The translations under genes and the position numbers were made by a program. The notes beneath the pieces are model-generated. The model did not search any database. It was not told where the DNA came from and saw only the letters and a list, made by a program, of their open reading frames with translations. This document shows positions 7,482-13,650 of a DNA stretch of 13,650 bases, piece after piece; the stretch's first letter is position 1; each line of letters starts with the position of its first letter. Source of the DNA: Ectothiorhodospiraceae bacterium. Its GTDB lineage: Bacteria; Pseudomonadota; Gammaproteobacteria; Nitrococcales; AK92. Where the stretch lies: contig JAJUFY010000024.1 in the NCBI GenBank assembly GCA_029263635.1, forward strand, positions 1-13,650. Reading direction: 5' to 3'.

Positions 7482-7493
7482 ATCAGCGCTGAT
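7482..7493. promoter_or_regulatory. 12-bp perfect palindrome before the GGDEF/EAL gene
   Basis: ATCAGCGCTGAT is a perfect 12-base palindrome ending 17 bases before the ATG of the PAS-GGDEF-EAL gene, in the 85-base gap after the DUF6763 gene. It could be a regulator's operator or a short leader stem. Only one copy is seen in the window. Confidence 0.3.
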
Positions 7494-7549
7494 GTTGTGT
7501 TACGCGGCTGGCTTCTCAAGCGCTTTGGCGATCAGGGCTGCAAAAAGCG

Positions 7550-7909
7550 TCAATCCGGCCGGTCGTCGCCATCGTCCAGCTCCGTTTCGTCGTCATCCGG
7601 TTCCCAGGGCTCGCGGCCGTTGGGATATTCCTCGGTGCTGCGGCGCCAGTCGGTGCGGTCCATGTCGGTAGCGCTGTAGTCGAGATCGTCGGGCTCGAGG
7701 TCGTCGACCGGCCCGGTCCAGTCTTCGGGGGGTTCGGCGAGGTCGATGTCCAGCTCCTCCCAGGCTTCCATTTCCAGCACCTCGAGATCGCCGTCGAAGC
7801 GCTGGATCTGAACCGAACCGTCGTCATCGACCGCGATCACCTGGAACAGCTGGCCTTTGATACGGCAGCAGTACCAACTGCCGGGGACCGGCTCGATATC
7901 GTTGCTCAT
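7550..7909 (-). CDS. DUF6763 family small acidic protein
   Basis: 119 residues. The N-terminal part (about 5-50: PVPGSWYCCRIKGQLFQV then DDDGSVQIQRFDGDLEVLEMEAW) looks like a small SH3-like or beta-barrel fold. The sequence EPPEDWTGPVDDLEPDDLDYS at about 59-79 matches my recollection of the DUF6763 family of gammaproteobacteria, whose function is unknown. The C-terminus is very acidic (DDDETELDDGDDRPD). The ATG is preceded by GAGG (7917-7920) at a 6-base spacing, which supports this start. It is transcribed divergently from the short-chain dehydrogenase and is followed on the same strand by the degenerate GGDEF/EAL gene, possibly as an operon. An acidic tail of this kind suits a protein- or nucleic-acid-binding modulator, but that is speculation. 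Confidence 0.82.
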   Translation of the reverse strand: MSNDIEPVPGSWYCCRIKGQLFQVIAVDDDGSVQIQRFDGDLEVLEMEAWEELDIDLAEPPEDWTGPVDDLEPDDLDYSATDMDRTDWRRSTEEYPNGREPWEPDDDETELDDGDDRPD

Positions 7910-8044
7910 GGCACGCCTCGAATTGCACCCGACCTACTTGAGGTTGACAGTGGCCCATGTGATTTAGTGCCGTCGGACGGCGCGGCTTGCTCGGAGCGCA
8001 CGCCTTGCCGATAGTGGCGGCCAGTTCGACTAAGGAGGGAAACA
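7910..8044. promoter_or_regulatory. Divergent promoter region, DUF6763 / SDR genes
   Basis: 135 bases between divergent genes. A consensus -35 (TTGACA, 7944-7949) faces the dehydrogenase, but the best -10-like sequence (TTTAGT, 7963-7968) is only 13 bases away, so the promoter is uncertain. GCCGTC-G-GACGGC at 7969-7981 is a 13-base interrupted palindrome just downstream, in an operator-like position. A strong Shine-Dalgarno AAGGAGG (8032-8038) lies 6 bases before the dehydrogenase ATG. Confidence 0.45.
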
Positions 8045-8806
8045 ATGCAGGATCTCGCAATCGTCACCGGTGGCGGCACCGGGCTTGGCCGGGCCATTGC
8101 GCTGGAGCTCAGCGGTCGAGGGCATCCGCTGCTGCTGGTGGGACGGCGGCGGCAGCCGCTGGAGGAGACGGCCCGGATGGCCGGCGGGAGCTGCGAAGTC
8201 GTCAGCGGCGATGTCGGCACCGAGGCCGGGCGGGCCGCGGTGGCCGCCGCGGTCGGCCAGCGGCGGGTGGCGATGCTCGTCCACAATGCTGCCGTGCTGG
8301 AACCGGTGGGGCCGTTGGCCGGGGTGACGCTGGAGGCCTGGCGCACGGCCATGCAGGTCAATCTGGAGGCGCCGCTGTTCCTGACCCAGGCGCTGCTGCC
8401 GCGCCTCGCCGGCGGCCGGGTCCTGCACATTTCCTCAGGCGCCGCGCGCAATGCCCTGGCCGGCTGGGGAGCCTATTGCGTATCCAAGGCGGGCCTGCTG
8501 ATGCTGTACCAGATGTTCAACGCCGAGCTGACGGACGTTGCCGTCGGCAGCGTGCGGCCGGGCGTGGTCGATACTCCCATGCAGGGGCTGATCCGCGCGC
8601 AGGACGAGAGCCGCTTTCCCAGCGTCGAGCGGTTTCGTCGCCTCAAGCAGGACGGGCAGCTGCGGTCGCCGGCGGAGGTGGCGAGCTTCATCGGCTGGCT
8701 GCTCTTCGAAACGACACCGGAGGACTTCGCGGCGCATGAATGGGATATCGGCAATCCCGATCACACCGCCGCCTGGCTGCAGTCCCGCCGGGCAAAGTCC
8801 TCATAA
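8045..8806 (+). CDS. Short-chain dehydrogenase/reductase (classical SDR)
   Basis: 253 residues, the usual classical SDR length. Rossmann cofactor motif TGGGTGLG at 8-15; GRRR at 33-36 after the second strand suggests NADP(H) preference; NAA at 81-83, structural Asn106, catalytic Ser131, Tyr144 and Lys148 with canonical spacing, and RPG at 171-173 followed by VDTPM. The catalytic set is complete, so it should reduce a carbonyl or oxidise an alcohol in the cytoplasm. The C-terminal part (HEWDIGNPDHTAAWL) recalls the sepiapterin/benzil-reductase-like subgroup, a weak guess. The start is fixed by an AAGGAGG at 6 bases spacing. The gene is alone on its strand: divergent from DUF6763, and its stop overlaps the end of the convergent DUF2726 gene by 6 bases. 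The substrate is unknown. Confidence 0.93.
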   Translation: MQDLAIVTGGGTGLGRAIALELSGRGHPLLLVGRRRQPLEETARMAGGSCEVVSGDVGTEAGRAAVAAAVGQRRVAMLVHNAAVLEPVGPLAGVTLEAWRTAMQVNLEAPLFLTQALLPRLAGGRVLHISSGAARNALAGWGAYCVSKAGLLMLYQMFNAELTDVAVGSVRPGVVDTPMQGLIRAQDESRFPSVERFRRLKQDGQLRSPAEVASFIGWLLFETTPEDFAAHEWDIGNPDHTAAWLQSRRAKSS

Positions 8807-9370
8807 CCGCGGTTCCCGCCAGCCGAAACCGCCAGCGCTGCTTCCCTGCCGGCGGCGGGAGGCACGCTGGCTCGTCATGCCGCCGCGGATCAGGCGCAAT
8901 GTCTCGATTTCGGCGATGGATTCCTGGATGTCGCGCGCGGTCGGCAGATTGGCCGTGGTCCAGCGCAGCACCGGGATCGCCGCTTCGCGGATCAGCGCGC
9001 CGCCTTGCTCGTGGCTGCTGCGGCCATGCACCACATCTTCCAGCTCAACTGCAGCAACCACCCGGAAGTCGCTGCTGCAGATGAGGAAATCCACCGTCTG
9101 ACTGGCCAGCTCGGCCTGCCGGGCGGCAACGGCTGCCCGGTTTTTCCCCTTGACCTCGACGAAGGCGGCCAGGCTGGCGCGGGCAAAGATGATGTACTGG
9201 GGCAGGGCGGCCCGCAGGCGCAGATACATCGCCTGGGCGTCGCGCTGGAGGATGTTCCTCGGCTGCAGCGTCGTGCTCCTGGCCTTGGGGCCGCGCAGGT
9301 CCGGCAGCCACAGGATCACCAGGCCTGCCAGCGGGAACAGCAGCAGGATTAACAGGTAGTACGCATTCAT
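8801..9370 (-). CDS. Membrane-anchored DUF2726 protein
   Basis: 189 residues. A single N-terminal membrane helix (about 4-22, with no cleavage site) is followed by a DUF2726-like domain at about 36-145: PRNILQRDAQAMYLRLRAALP, then VDFLICSSDFRVVAAVELED at 93-112. DUF2726 is thought to have a PD-(D/E)xK nuclease-like fold; candidate residues here are Asp94, Glu109 and Glu111, but the expected Lys is not evident, so catalysis is uncertain. The C-terminus from about 165 is basic and low in complexity. The helix-first arrangement would place the domain in the cytoplasm, by the positive-inside rule (DLRGPKARS follows the helix). AAGGTGA, 7 bases upstream of the ATG, supports the start. It follows DUF6316 on the same strand by 62 bases and ends within the convergent SDR gene. 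Function unknown. Confidence 0.8.
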   Translation of the reverse strand: MNAYYLLILLLFPLAGLVILWLPDLRGPKARSTTLQPRNILQRDAQAMYLRLRAALPQYIIFARASLAAFVEVKGKNRAAVAARQAELASQTVDFLICSSDFRVVAAVELEDVVHGRSSHEQGGALIREAAIPVLRWTTANLPTARDIQESIAEIETLRLIRGGMTSQRASRRRQGSSAGGFGWREPRL

Positions 9371-9432
9371 GTGCCATCACCTTCCGCGTCAGTCCTACAG
9401 ATGCGGCGCGGTGCGGCCCGAGCGTCGAGCGG

Positions 9433-9636
9433 TCAGCCTGCGTGTCGAGCCTGACTCGGCGGCCGCCGCATGCCTTCGACGTAGCGACGGCAGGCCTGCT
9501 CGGCCGAAGCTCGGTCAACAAACGGGCCATGTCCGAGCGACTCTCGCGTCGCGAAATACCACTCGCCGTTGACGTTGAAGAACCGTCCGCTCCGGAAAGT
9601 AAGCGCACTGGCGGGATTTTGTTGTTTCTGTGTCAT
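9433..9636 (-). CDS. Small DUF6316-like protein
   Basis: 67 residues. The core, RSGRFFNVNGEWYFATRES then GPFVDRASAEQACRRYV (about 15-53), matches my recollection of the DUF6316 family of small gammaproteobacterial proteins: a beta-hairpin with GEWYF and a GPF turn followed by a helix, like a domain that binds a partner rather than an enzyme. Function is unknown. A very strong Shine-Dalgarno (GGGGGAG, 9642-9648, 5 bases before the ATG) makes this a confident expressed gene. It is 62 bases upstream of the DUF2726 gene on the same strand, so the two may be co-transcribed, and it diverges from the glycosyltransferase gene. Confidence 0.8.
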   Translation of the reverse strand: MTQKQQNPASALTFRSGRFFNVNGEWYFATRESLGHGPFVDRASAEQACRRYVEGMRRPPSQARHAG

Positions 9637-9873
9637 GCAGACTCCCCCGAGAACGGGCTGTTCATGCCTCGCATTTGTGGGTATCGCTGGGTGACAACAA
9701 CTCGGGAAAACCCGGCCCGCTGCGCCCGGCCGCGTGGCGACGTGGGTTGCACGCCTTCGGCGAGGCCTCTACATCAAGTCTGCATGCCGCGGCCGCCGCC
9801 GCGGGAGCACGCCAGCCATCGCTTCCACTGCCGCAGTCCTTGCCACGCAGCCGAGCCGATTACGGAAAACTTG
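9637..9873. promoter_or_regulatory. Divergent region between DUF6316 and the glycosyltransferase
   Basis: 237 bases with no credible gene. They must hold promoters for both sides. A perfect 7-bp stem, CCGCGGC-CGCC-GCCGCGG (9787-9804), lies about 70 bases before the glycosyltransferase start with no T-run and may be leader structure. A weak -35/-10-like pair (TTGCAC 9747-9752, TACATC 9770-9775, 17-base spacer) matches consensus at only 3 of 6 positions each. The glycosyltransferase has only a weak Shine-Dalgarno (GGA, 9864-9866). Confidence 0.35.
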
Positions 9874-11001
9874 ATGCATATCGTCGACACCACGATGTTC
9901 TACGCCCCGCAGAGCGGCGGCGTGAAGCGGTATCTCCTTGCCAAGCGGCAATGGCTTGCGAAGCAGGACGACGTCCGGCACACGCTGCTGGTCCCGGGCG
10001 GCGCCGATACTCCCAGCGAGCCGGGCATCGTGCGGATGGCTGCGCTGCCGCTGCCGTTCACCGGCGGCTACCGGTTTCCGCTGCGGCAGCAGCCGTGGCG
10101 CCGCCAGCTGCTGGCGCTGGAACCCGACCTGATCGAAGCCGCCGATCCCTACTGCGTGCCCTGGGCCGCCAAGGCGGCGGCGCAGGCCCTGGGCGTGCCG
10201 GCCATTGCCTTCCATCATTCCGACGTCAGCCGGCTGCTGAGCGCAAGGGTCGGAAGCTGGGCGATGCGCCCGATCGGCCGCTATCTGCGGGCGCTGTACC
10301 AGGATTTCGATGTCGTCCTGGCACCGAGCCGGGTCATCCTCGACAAGCTGGAGGCCGCCGGTGTGTATCACACCCGGCTGCAGCCGCTCGGCGTCGATGC
10401 CGAGCTGTTTCACCCCGGCCGGGCCGATCCGGCGCTGCGGCGCGAGCTCGGGCTGCCGCCCGGCACCCGGCTCCTGGTGTTCGCAGGACGCTTTTCCAAG
10501 GAAAAGAACATCCCGGCGCTGTTCGACGCCTTTCGCCGGCTCGGCCCGAAATACCACCTGCTGCTGATCGGCGGCAGCCGTCGGCGGCGGGTGGGCAATG
10601 TCACCCAGCTGCCGTACCAGGGTGGCGGTCAACAGCTGGCACGCTACCTTGCAAGCGCGGATGCCATGGTGCATGCCGGCGACGCGGAAACTTTCGGCCT
10701 GGTAATGGCGGAGGCCATGGCCTGCGGCCTGCCGGTGGTGGGGGTGGACTGCGGCGCGGTACCGGAACTGATCGACAGCAGCGTCGGCGAGCTGGTCCCG
10801 CGCGCAACCGGCGCTGCGCTGGCGGAAGGCGTGCGGGCACTGTTCGAGCGTGATCTCACGGCCATCGGACGTCTGGCGCGGCAACGAGTCGAGCAGCGCT
10901 ACAGCTGGGACCAGGTCTTGGGGGGGCTGCTTGCGCTGTACCGGCAGCTGGCCGGCAAGGCCGAGGCGACGGCGGGAGGGCGCCAGCGTGTCGCTCTCTG
11001 A
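9874..11001 (+). CDS. GT4-family glycosyltransferase (GT-B fold)
   Basis: 375 residues, typical of group 1 retaining glycosyltransferases that move a sugar from a nucleotide donor to a lipid or glycan acceptor at the cytoplasmic face of the membrane. N-terminal acceptor half with the glycine loop SGGVKRY (14-20) and HH at 114-115; the donor half opens with VFAGRFSKEKN (202-212) and contains the EX7E signature Glu272...Glu280 in AETFGLVMAEAMACGLPVV (271-289). The start is ATG 9874, giving MHIVDTTMFY, the normal first strand; the frame is open to 9442, but the upstream translation looks non-coding. It is followed after 69 bases by the UPF0104-type membrane protein. The overall look recalls GDP-mannose-dependent or glycolipid transferases; the sugar and acceptor cannot be told by eye. 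Confidence 0.92.
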   Translation: MHIVDTTMFYAPQSGGVKRYLLAKRQWLAKQDDVRHTLLVPGGADTPSEPGIVRMAALPLPFTGGYRFPLRQQPWRRQLLALEPDLIEAADPYCVPWAAKAAAQALGVPAIAFHHSDVSRLLSARVGSWAMRPIGRYLRALYQDFDVVLAPSRVILDKLEAAGVYHTRLQPLGVDAELFHPGRADPALRRELGLPPGTRLLVFAGRFSKEKNIPALFDAFRRLGPKYHLLLIGGSRRRRVGNVTQLPYQGGGQQLARYLASADAMVHAGDAETFGLVMAEAMACGLPVVGVDCGAVPELIDSSVGELVPRATGAALAEGVRALFERDLTAIGRLARQRVEQRYSWDQVLGGLLALYRQLAGKAEATAGGRQRVAL

Positions 11002-11070
11002 GGACGTGCATCGGCCGGGAGAGTCGCCGGGCACGGAGGACGGCCCCGCTACCGGGCATGTGCAGGTGCA

Positions 11071-12081
11071 ATGGCCGTCATGAAGCGTTCCTGGCTCGTG
11101 CTGACCGCCGCGAGCCTGGTGCTCAGCCTGGCCGTGCCGGTGCTTTACGGCGGCATGGACAGCATTCGTGCCGCCAGCACCGTGCCGGCCGGCACCATTC
11201 TGCTGGTGGTCAGCATGATCTTCGGCTGCTGGCTGTTCAATGCCGCCCGCATCCGCCTGCTGGTGCACGCCCTGGGCGGCAGGCTGGGCGTGCGCGCCGC
11301 GGTGGCCATCGTGATGGCCAGCGAGTTCGCCGGCGTGGCGACGCCGGCCGGTGCCGGCAATCCGGCCACCTATCTGCTGCTGCTGTCCCGGCAGGGGCTG
11401 CCGGTTAGCAGCGGCGCGGCGGTGATCGCGGTGGACCAGTTCATGGACCTGGTGTTCTTCGCCAGCGCCGTGCCGATCGCCATCGCGCTGTTCGTCCTGC
11501 AGGGCGGCATCAGCCATCCGATACGGGTGATCTGGCTGATCGTCGTGCTGTTTCTCGCCGGCGTCACGGTGCTGATCCTGGTGCTGCGCAACTACCGTAG
11601 CCTGGTACTGGCGGCCGGCCGGCTGGTCCAGCGGCTGCCGCGGCTGCGGCGGTTCCGGTTCCGCATGGCGCGGGGAGTGCTGGGCTTCCGGAACAGCGTG
11701 CGGGTGCTCCTGCAGATGGGCCCGGGCCGGTTGCTGCTGCTGTACCTGTTCTGCCTGGCCCACTGGCTGCTGCGCTATGGCGTGCTGCCGGTGGTGGTCA
11801 TGGCACTCGACAAGGCCGTTCCCTGGGGATATCTGTTCGTGATGCAGGGCGTGCTGCTGTTCATCGGTCACGTGACCGTGCTGCCCGGCGGCGGGGGCGG
11901 GGTGGAAGTCGGATTCAGCGCCCTGCTCACCCCATACATGGGAGCGACGGCGACAGCAGCGGCATTGCTGCTGTGGCGCTTCGGCACCTTCTATTTCTAC
12001 CTGATCGCGGGAGCGCCGGTGTTCATGGTCGCTACCGGCCGTGCCGCCGGGCGGCTGATGCGGGCGCAAGGCGATCACTGA
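11071..12081 (+). CDS. UPF0104 / LPG-synthase-type transmembrane protein (possible flippase or lipid-linked transferase partner)
   Basis: 336 residues, about eight membrane helices (near 8-27, 42-58, 77-95, 115-143, 151-172, 220-244, 252-272, 295-320). Family landmarks: EFAGVATPAGAGNPATYLLL (85-104), LPGGGGGVEVGFSALL (271-286) and WRFGTFYFYLIAG (302-314), as in the lysylphosphatidylglycerol synthase TM region (MprF N-terminal type, AglD C-terminal type, YbhN). The soluble aminoacyl-transferase domain of MprF is absent. These membrane domains have been linked to lipid flipping or to serving a glycosyltransferase. Start: ATG 11071, with ATG 11080 as an alternative (MKRSW); AGG at 11064-11066 is close to the first. 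It lies 69 bases after the GT4 gene and 66 before the DUF4139 gene, and probably acts with the GT4 enzyme on a lipid-linked sugar. Confidence 0.88.
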   Translation: MAVMKRSWLVLTAASLVLSLAVPVLYGGMDSIRAASTVPAGTILLVVSMIFGCWLFNAARIRLLVHALGGRLGVRAAVAIVMASEFAGVATPAGAGNPATYLLLLSRQGLPVSSGAAVIAVDQFMDLVFFASAVPIAIALFVLQGGISHPIRVIWLIVVLFLAGVTVLILVLRNYRSLVLAAGRLVQRLPRLRRFRFRMARGVLGFRNSVRVLLQMGPGRLLLLYLFCLAHWLLRYGVLPVVVMALDKAVPWGYLFVMQGVLLFIGHVTVLPGGGGGVEVGFSALLTPYMGATATAAALLLWRFGTFYFYLIAGAPVFMVATGRAAGRLMRAQGDH

Positions 12082-12147
12082 ACCGGCTTGACGGCCGTTC
12101 CGGTCCTGTGGCCTGGTATCGGCTGTCCTGTTCTGGAGAGGCGATAC

Positions 12148-13551
12148 ATGCTAGACAGCCTTGTTCCCCGTTCGCTGACCACATTGCTGCTCGGCGCCCT
12201 TGTCGCCGGCCCGGCCGCTGTCTCGGCCCAGACCACGACTGCCGCCGATCAGGCGCAGTTGTCGCTGACCGTGTATCAGCAGGGCTTCGCGCTGATCCGG
12301 GACGAGCGCACGGTCGAGCTGCCGCCGGGACGGCTGGAGCTGCGCGCCGCCGACATCAGCGATCAGATCGTTCCCGAGAGCGTGCTGGTGACAGGGCAGG
12401 GGCTGGCCTTGCACGCCGCCGTGTATGCCGGTGCATCGCTGACGGCGGACAGCCTCCTGGCAAGCCAGGTGGGCCGTACTGTGCGGGTTCTGCGCACCGA
12501 TCCGAGCAATGGCGAATTGCTCGAGGAAGAGGGGGTACTGCTCAGCGCCGCCGGCGGGGTGCCGATCGTCCAGATCGGCGATCGGGTCGAAATCGGCGGT
12601 CCCGGCGCGCCCTGGCGACTCGGTTTCGAGGAGCTGCCGGACACCCTGCAGGGGGAGCCGGCCTTGACACTGACCCTGGACAACACCACCCGCGGACCGC
12701 AGTCGCTGGCGCTGACCTACCTCAGCCGCGGCCTGGGCTGGCAGGCCGACTATGTCGGCGTTCTGAGGGAGGACGATGCGCTGACCTTGAGCGGCTGGGT
12801 CTCGCTGGAGAACGCTACCAATACCGTTTTCCCGGCAGCACGTATCCAGCTGCTGGCAGGCGACGTCAATCAGGCGGAGAGCGGCGTCCGGCCATTCCAG
12901 GCCATGGCGCGCAGCGCGGAAGTCGCCGCGGCCGACCTTGCCAGCATCCCGGTTGCCGATTACCACCTTTACGAGCTGCCGGAACCGGTGACTCTGCTGC
13001 CGGCCCAGCGTCGGCAGGAACGCCTGCTGGCGCCCCGGGAAATCCGGGTTGAGCGGGAATACCGGCTCAGCAGCAACCGGCTTTGGCAGAGCACGGAAGA
13101 GACCACGGTGCCGGTCGCGGTCAGCCTGACGCTGCGCAACGAGCAGCCCGCGCTCGGGCTGCCGCTGCCGGCCGGCCGGGTGCGGATCTACGCCGAAGGC
13201 CTGCAGGGCGGCATGCAGTATCTCGGCGAGGACCGCATCGGTCATACCGCCGTTGGCGAACCGTTGACGCTGCGGCTCGGCACCGCCTTCGACGTGCTTG
13301 CAAAGCGGACGACTCAGGACATCCGCCGCATCGACCAGCAGACCACCGAGCTGCAGCAGCAGATCCGCCTCATCAACCGCAAGCAGGAGCCGGTGACGGT
13401 GGTGGTGGCCGAGCAGCTTGCCGGAGAGTGGGAGATCCTGTCCTCCAGCCACCCTTACCAGAAGGCTTCGGCGCAGCTGGCGGAATGGCGGATCGAGATC
13501 CCGGCCGACAGCGAGCAGTCCCTGACGTACGCGGCGAGGATCCGCTATTAG
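12148..13551 (+). CDS. Exported DUF4139 protein
   Basis: 467 residues with a signal peptide (about 1-27, ending AAVSAQ), so periplasmic or outer-membrane associated. The DUF4139 region begins near 175, with the landmark YLSRGLGWQADYVGVL (191-206) followed by LSGWVSLENATNTVFPAARIQLLAGDV (214-240). The N-terminal part (38-165: YQQGFALIRDERTVELPPG) is a beta-rich domain of the same family architecture. A helix near 400-425 (about 20 residues rich in Gln, Ile, Arg) precedes a final beta-sheet. DUF4139 proteins are uncharacterised; a link to the mucoidy-inhibitor A family is known but does not give a function. The start is decided by GGAGAG (12135-12140), 7 bases before ATG 12148; an earlier ATG at 12088 has no such signal. 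Third gene of the likely GT4-UPF0104 operon; convergent with the YqaA-like gene. Confidence 0.9.
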   Translation: MLDSLVPRSLTTLLLGALVAGPAAVSAQTTTAADQAQLSLTVYQQGFALIRDERTVELPPGRLELRAADISDQIVPESVLVTGQGLALHAAVYAGASLTADSLLASQVGRTVRVLRTDPSNGELLEEEGVLLSAAGGVPIVQIGDRVEIGGPGAPWRLGFEELPDTLQGEPALTLTLDNTTRGPQSLALTYLSRGLGWQADYVGVLREDDALTLSGWVSLENATNTVFPAARIQLLAGDVNQAESGVRPFQAMARSAEVAAADLASIPVADYHLYELPEPVTLLPAQRRQERLLAPREIRVEREYRLSSNRLWQSTEETTVPVAVSLTLRNEQPALGLPLPAGRVRIYAEGLQGGMQYLGEDRIGHTAVGEPLTLRLGTAFDVLAKRTTQDIRRIDQQTTELQQQIRLINRKQEPVTVVVAEQLAGEWEILSSSHPYQKASAQLAEWRIEIPADSEQSLTYAARIRY

Positions 13552-13558
13552 CGGTTTC

Positions 13559-13650
13559 CTAGCGCACCGGCCACAGCTGCAAGGTCGCAGCCAGCAGGAC
13601 GGCATAGCGGGCACCCTTGCCGATCAGGGTAAGGATGGCGAACAGGTCGA
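13559..13650 (-). CDS. C-terminal tail of a YqaA/DedA-family membrane protein (partial)
   Basis: Only the last 30 residues lie in the window, reading ...DLFAILTLIGKGARYAVLLA (20 residues), then ATLQLWPVR before the TAG at 13559-13561. The LIGKGARYAVLLA stretch resembles the C-terminal helix of YqaA-type (VTT/DedA-related) membrane proteins, where IGKxxRY is common. The frame is uninterrupted to the right edge. It converges on the DUF4139 gene, leaving only 7 bases between stop codons, so there is no space for a separate terminator. Identification rests on a short motif and could be wrong. Confidence 0.5.
   Translation of the reverse strand, partial: DLFAILTLIGKGARYAVLLAATLQLWPVR

Noticed and set aside
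5908..7671. 587-codon open frame on the plus strand
   Set aside because: Antisense to the PAS-GGDEF-EAL and DUF6763 genes, whose domains are clear; the plus-strand translation has no recognisable domain.
9734..9752. Sigma-54-like promoter (TGG...GC) before the glycosyltransferase
   Set aside because: The GG and GC elements are separated by 11 bases rather than the required 10, so the site is unlikely to function.
9442..9873. Upstream extension of the glycosyltransferase frame
   Set aside because: It overlaps the DUF6316 gene on the other strand and lacks GT-like sequence; the GT-B first strand begins at ATG 9874.
9769..12078. 769-codon open frame on the minus strand
   Set aside because: It lies opposite the GT4 and UPF0104 genes. 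Its translation is rich in His, Gln, Arg and Ala without domain motifs, typical of antisense frames in GC-rich genes.
12151..13614. 487-codon open frame on the minus strand opposite the DUF4139 gene
   Set aside because: The DUF4139 reading has a signal peptide, a strong ribosome site and family motifs. The YqaA-like tail at 13559-13650 uses another minus-strand frame.
1..13650. CRISPR array, tRNA/rRNA genes, insertion-sequence ends, toxin-antitoxin or restriction systems
   Set aside because: I looked for direct repeats with regular spacing, cloverleaf-like sequence, transposase motifs and defence-type domains and saw none; only the DUF2726 protein is nuclease-like, and it has no defence neighbours.

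Overview
The window is a dense, GC-rich stretch of bacterial chromosome. Codons are strongly G/C-biased at third positions, Shine-Dalgarno sites are good, and there are no tRNA or rRNA genes, insertion sequences or CRISPR arrays. The gene content (MacAB exporter, TlpA-type thioredoxin with an Lgt-like membrane domain, FimX-like GGDEF/EAL protein, DUF6763, DUF6316 and DUF2726 proteins) points to a gammaproteobacterium of the Pseudomonas / Chromatiales / Xanthomonadales type. The genus cannot be fixed from the sequence alone. It reads as ordinary housekeeping and accessory chromosome; I see no clear defence island, prophage or integrated element.

Layout: (1) 1-2967, minus strand: macA-macB, a tripartite-efflux adaptor and ATPase/permease with a 4-base start/stop overlap; macB runs off the left edge. 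(2) 2968-3256: a divergent regulatory gap rich in inverted repeats. (3) 3257-4660, plus: a membrane-anchored phospholipase D / cardiolipin-synthase-like protein with one intact and one altered HKD motif. (4) 4691-5497, minus: a thioredoxin-like TlpA domain fused to a degenerate Lgt-like membrane domain. (5) 5498-5787: no gene seen. (6) 5788-7909, minus: a small acidic DUF6763 protein followed by a PAS-GGDEF-EAL protein in which both c-di-GMP domains have lost catalytic residues, so a receptor or scaffold is more likely than an enzyme. (7) 8045-8806, plus: a short-chain dehydrogenase, meeting a minus-strand pair (DUF6316, then membrane-anchored DUF2726, 8801-9636) tail to tail. (8) 9874-13551, plus: a probable three-gene operon of a GT4 glycosyltransferase, a UPF0104 / LPG-synthase-type membrane protein and an exported DUF4139 protein. 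(9) 13559-13650, minus: the C-terminal tail of a probable YqaA/DedA-family membrane protein.

A loose common theme is the cell envelope: efflux, phospholipid-type chemistry, periplasmic thiol chemistry, glycoconjugate synthesis and a c-di-GMP receptor. The most interesting items are the doubly degenerate c-di-GMP protein with its DUF6763 neighbour, the pseudo-Lgt/TlpA fusion, the asymmetric PLD protein with a patch of unusual codons, and the GT4-UPF0104-DUF4139 cluster. All functional statements are from reading motifs by eye; no database search was possible.
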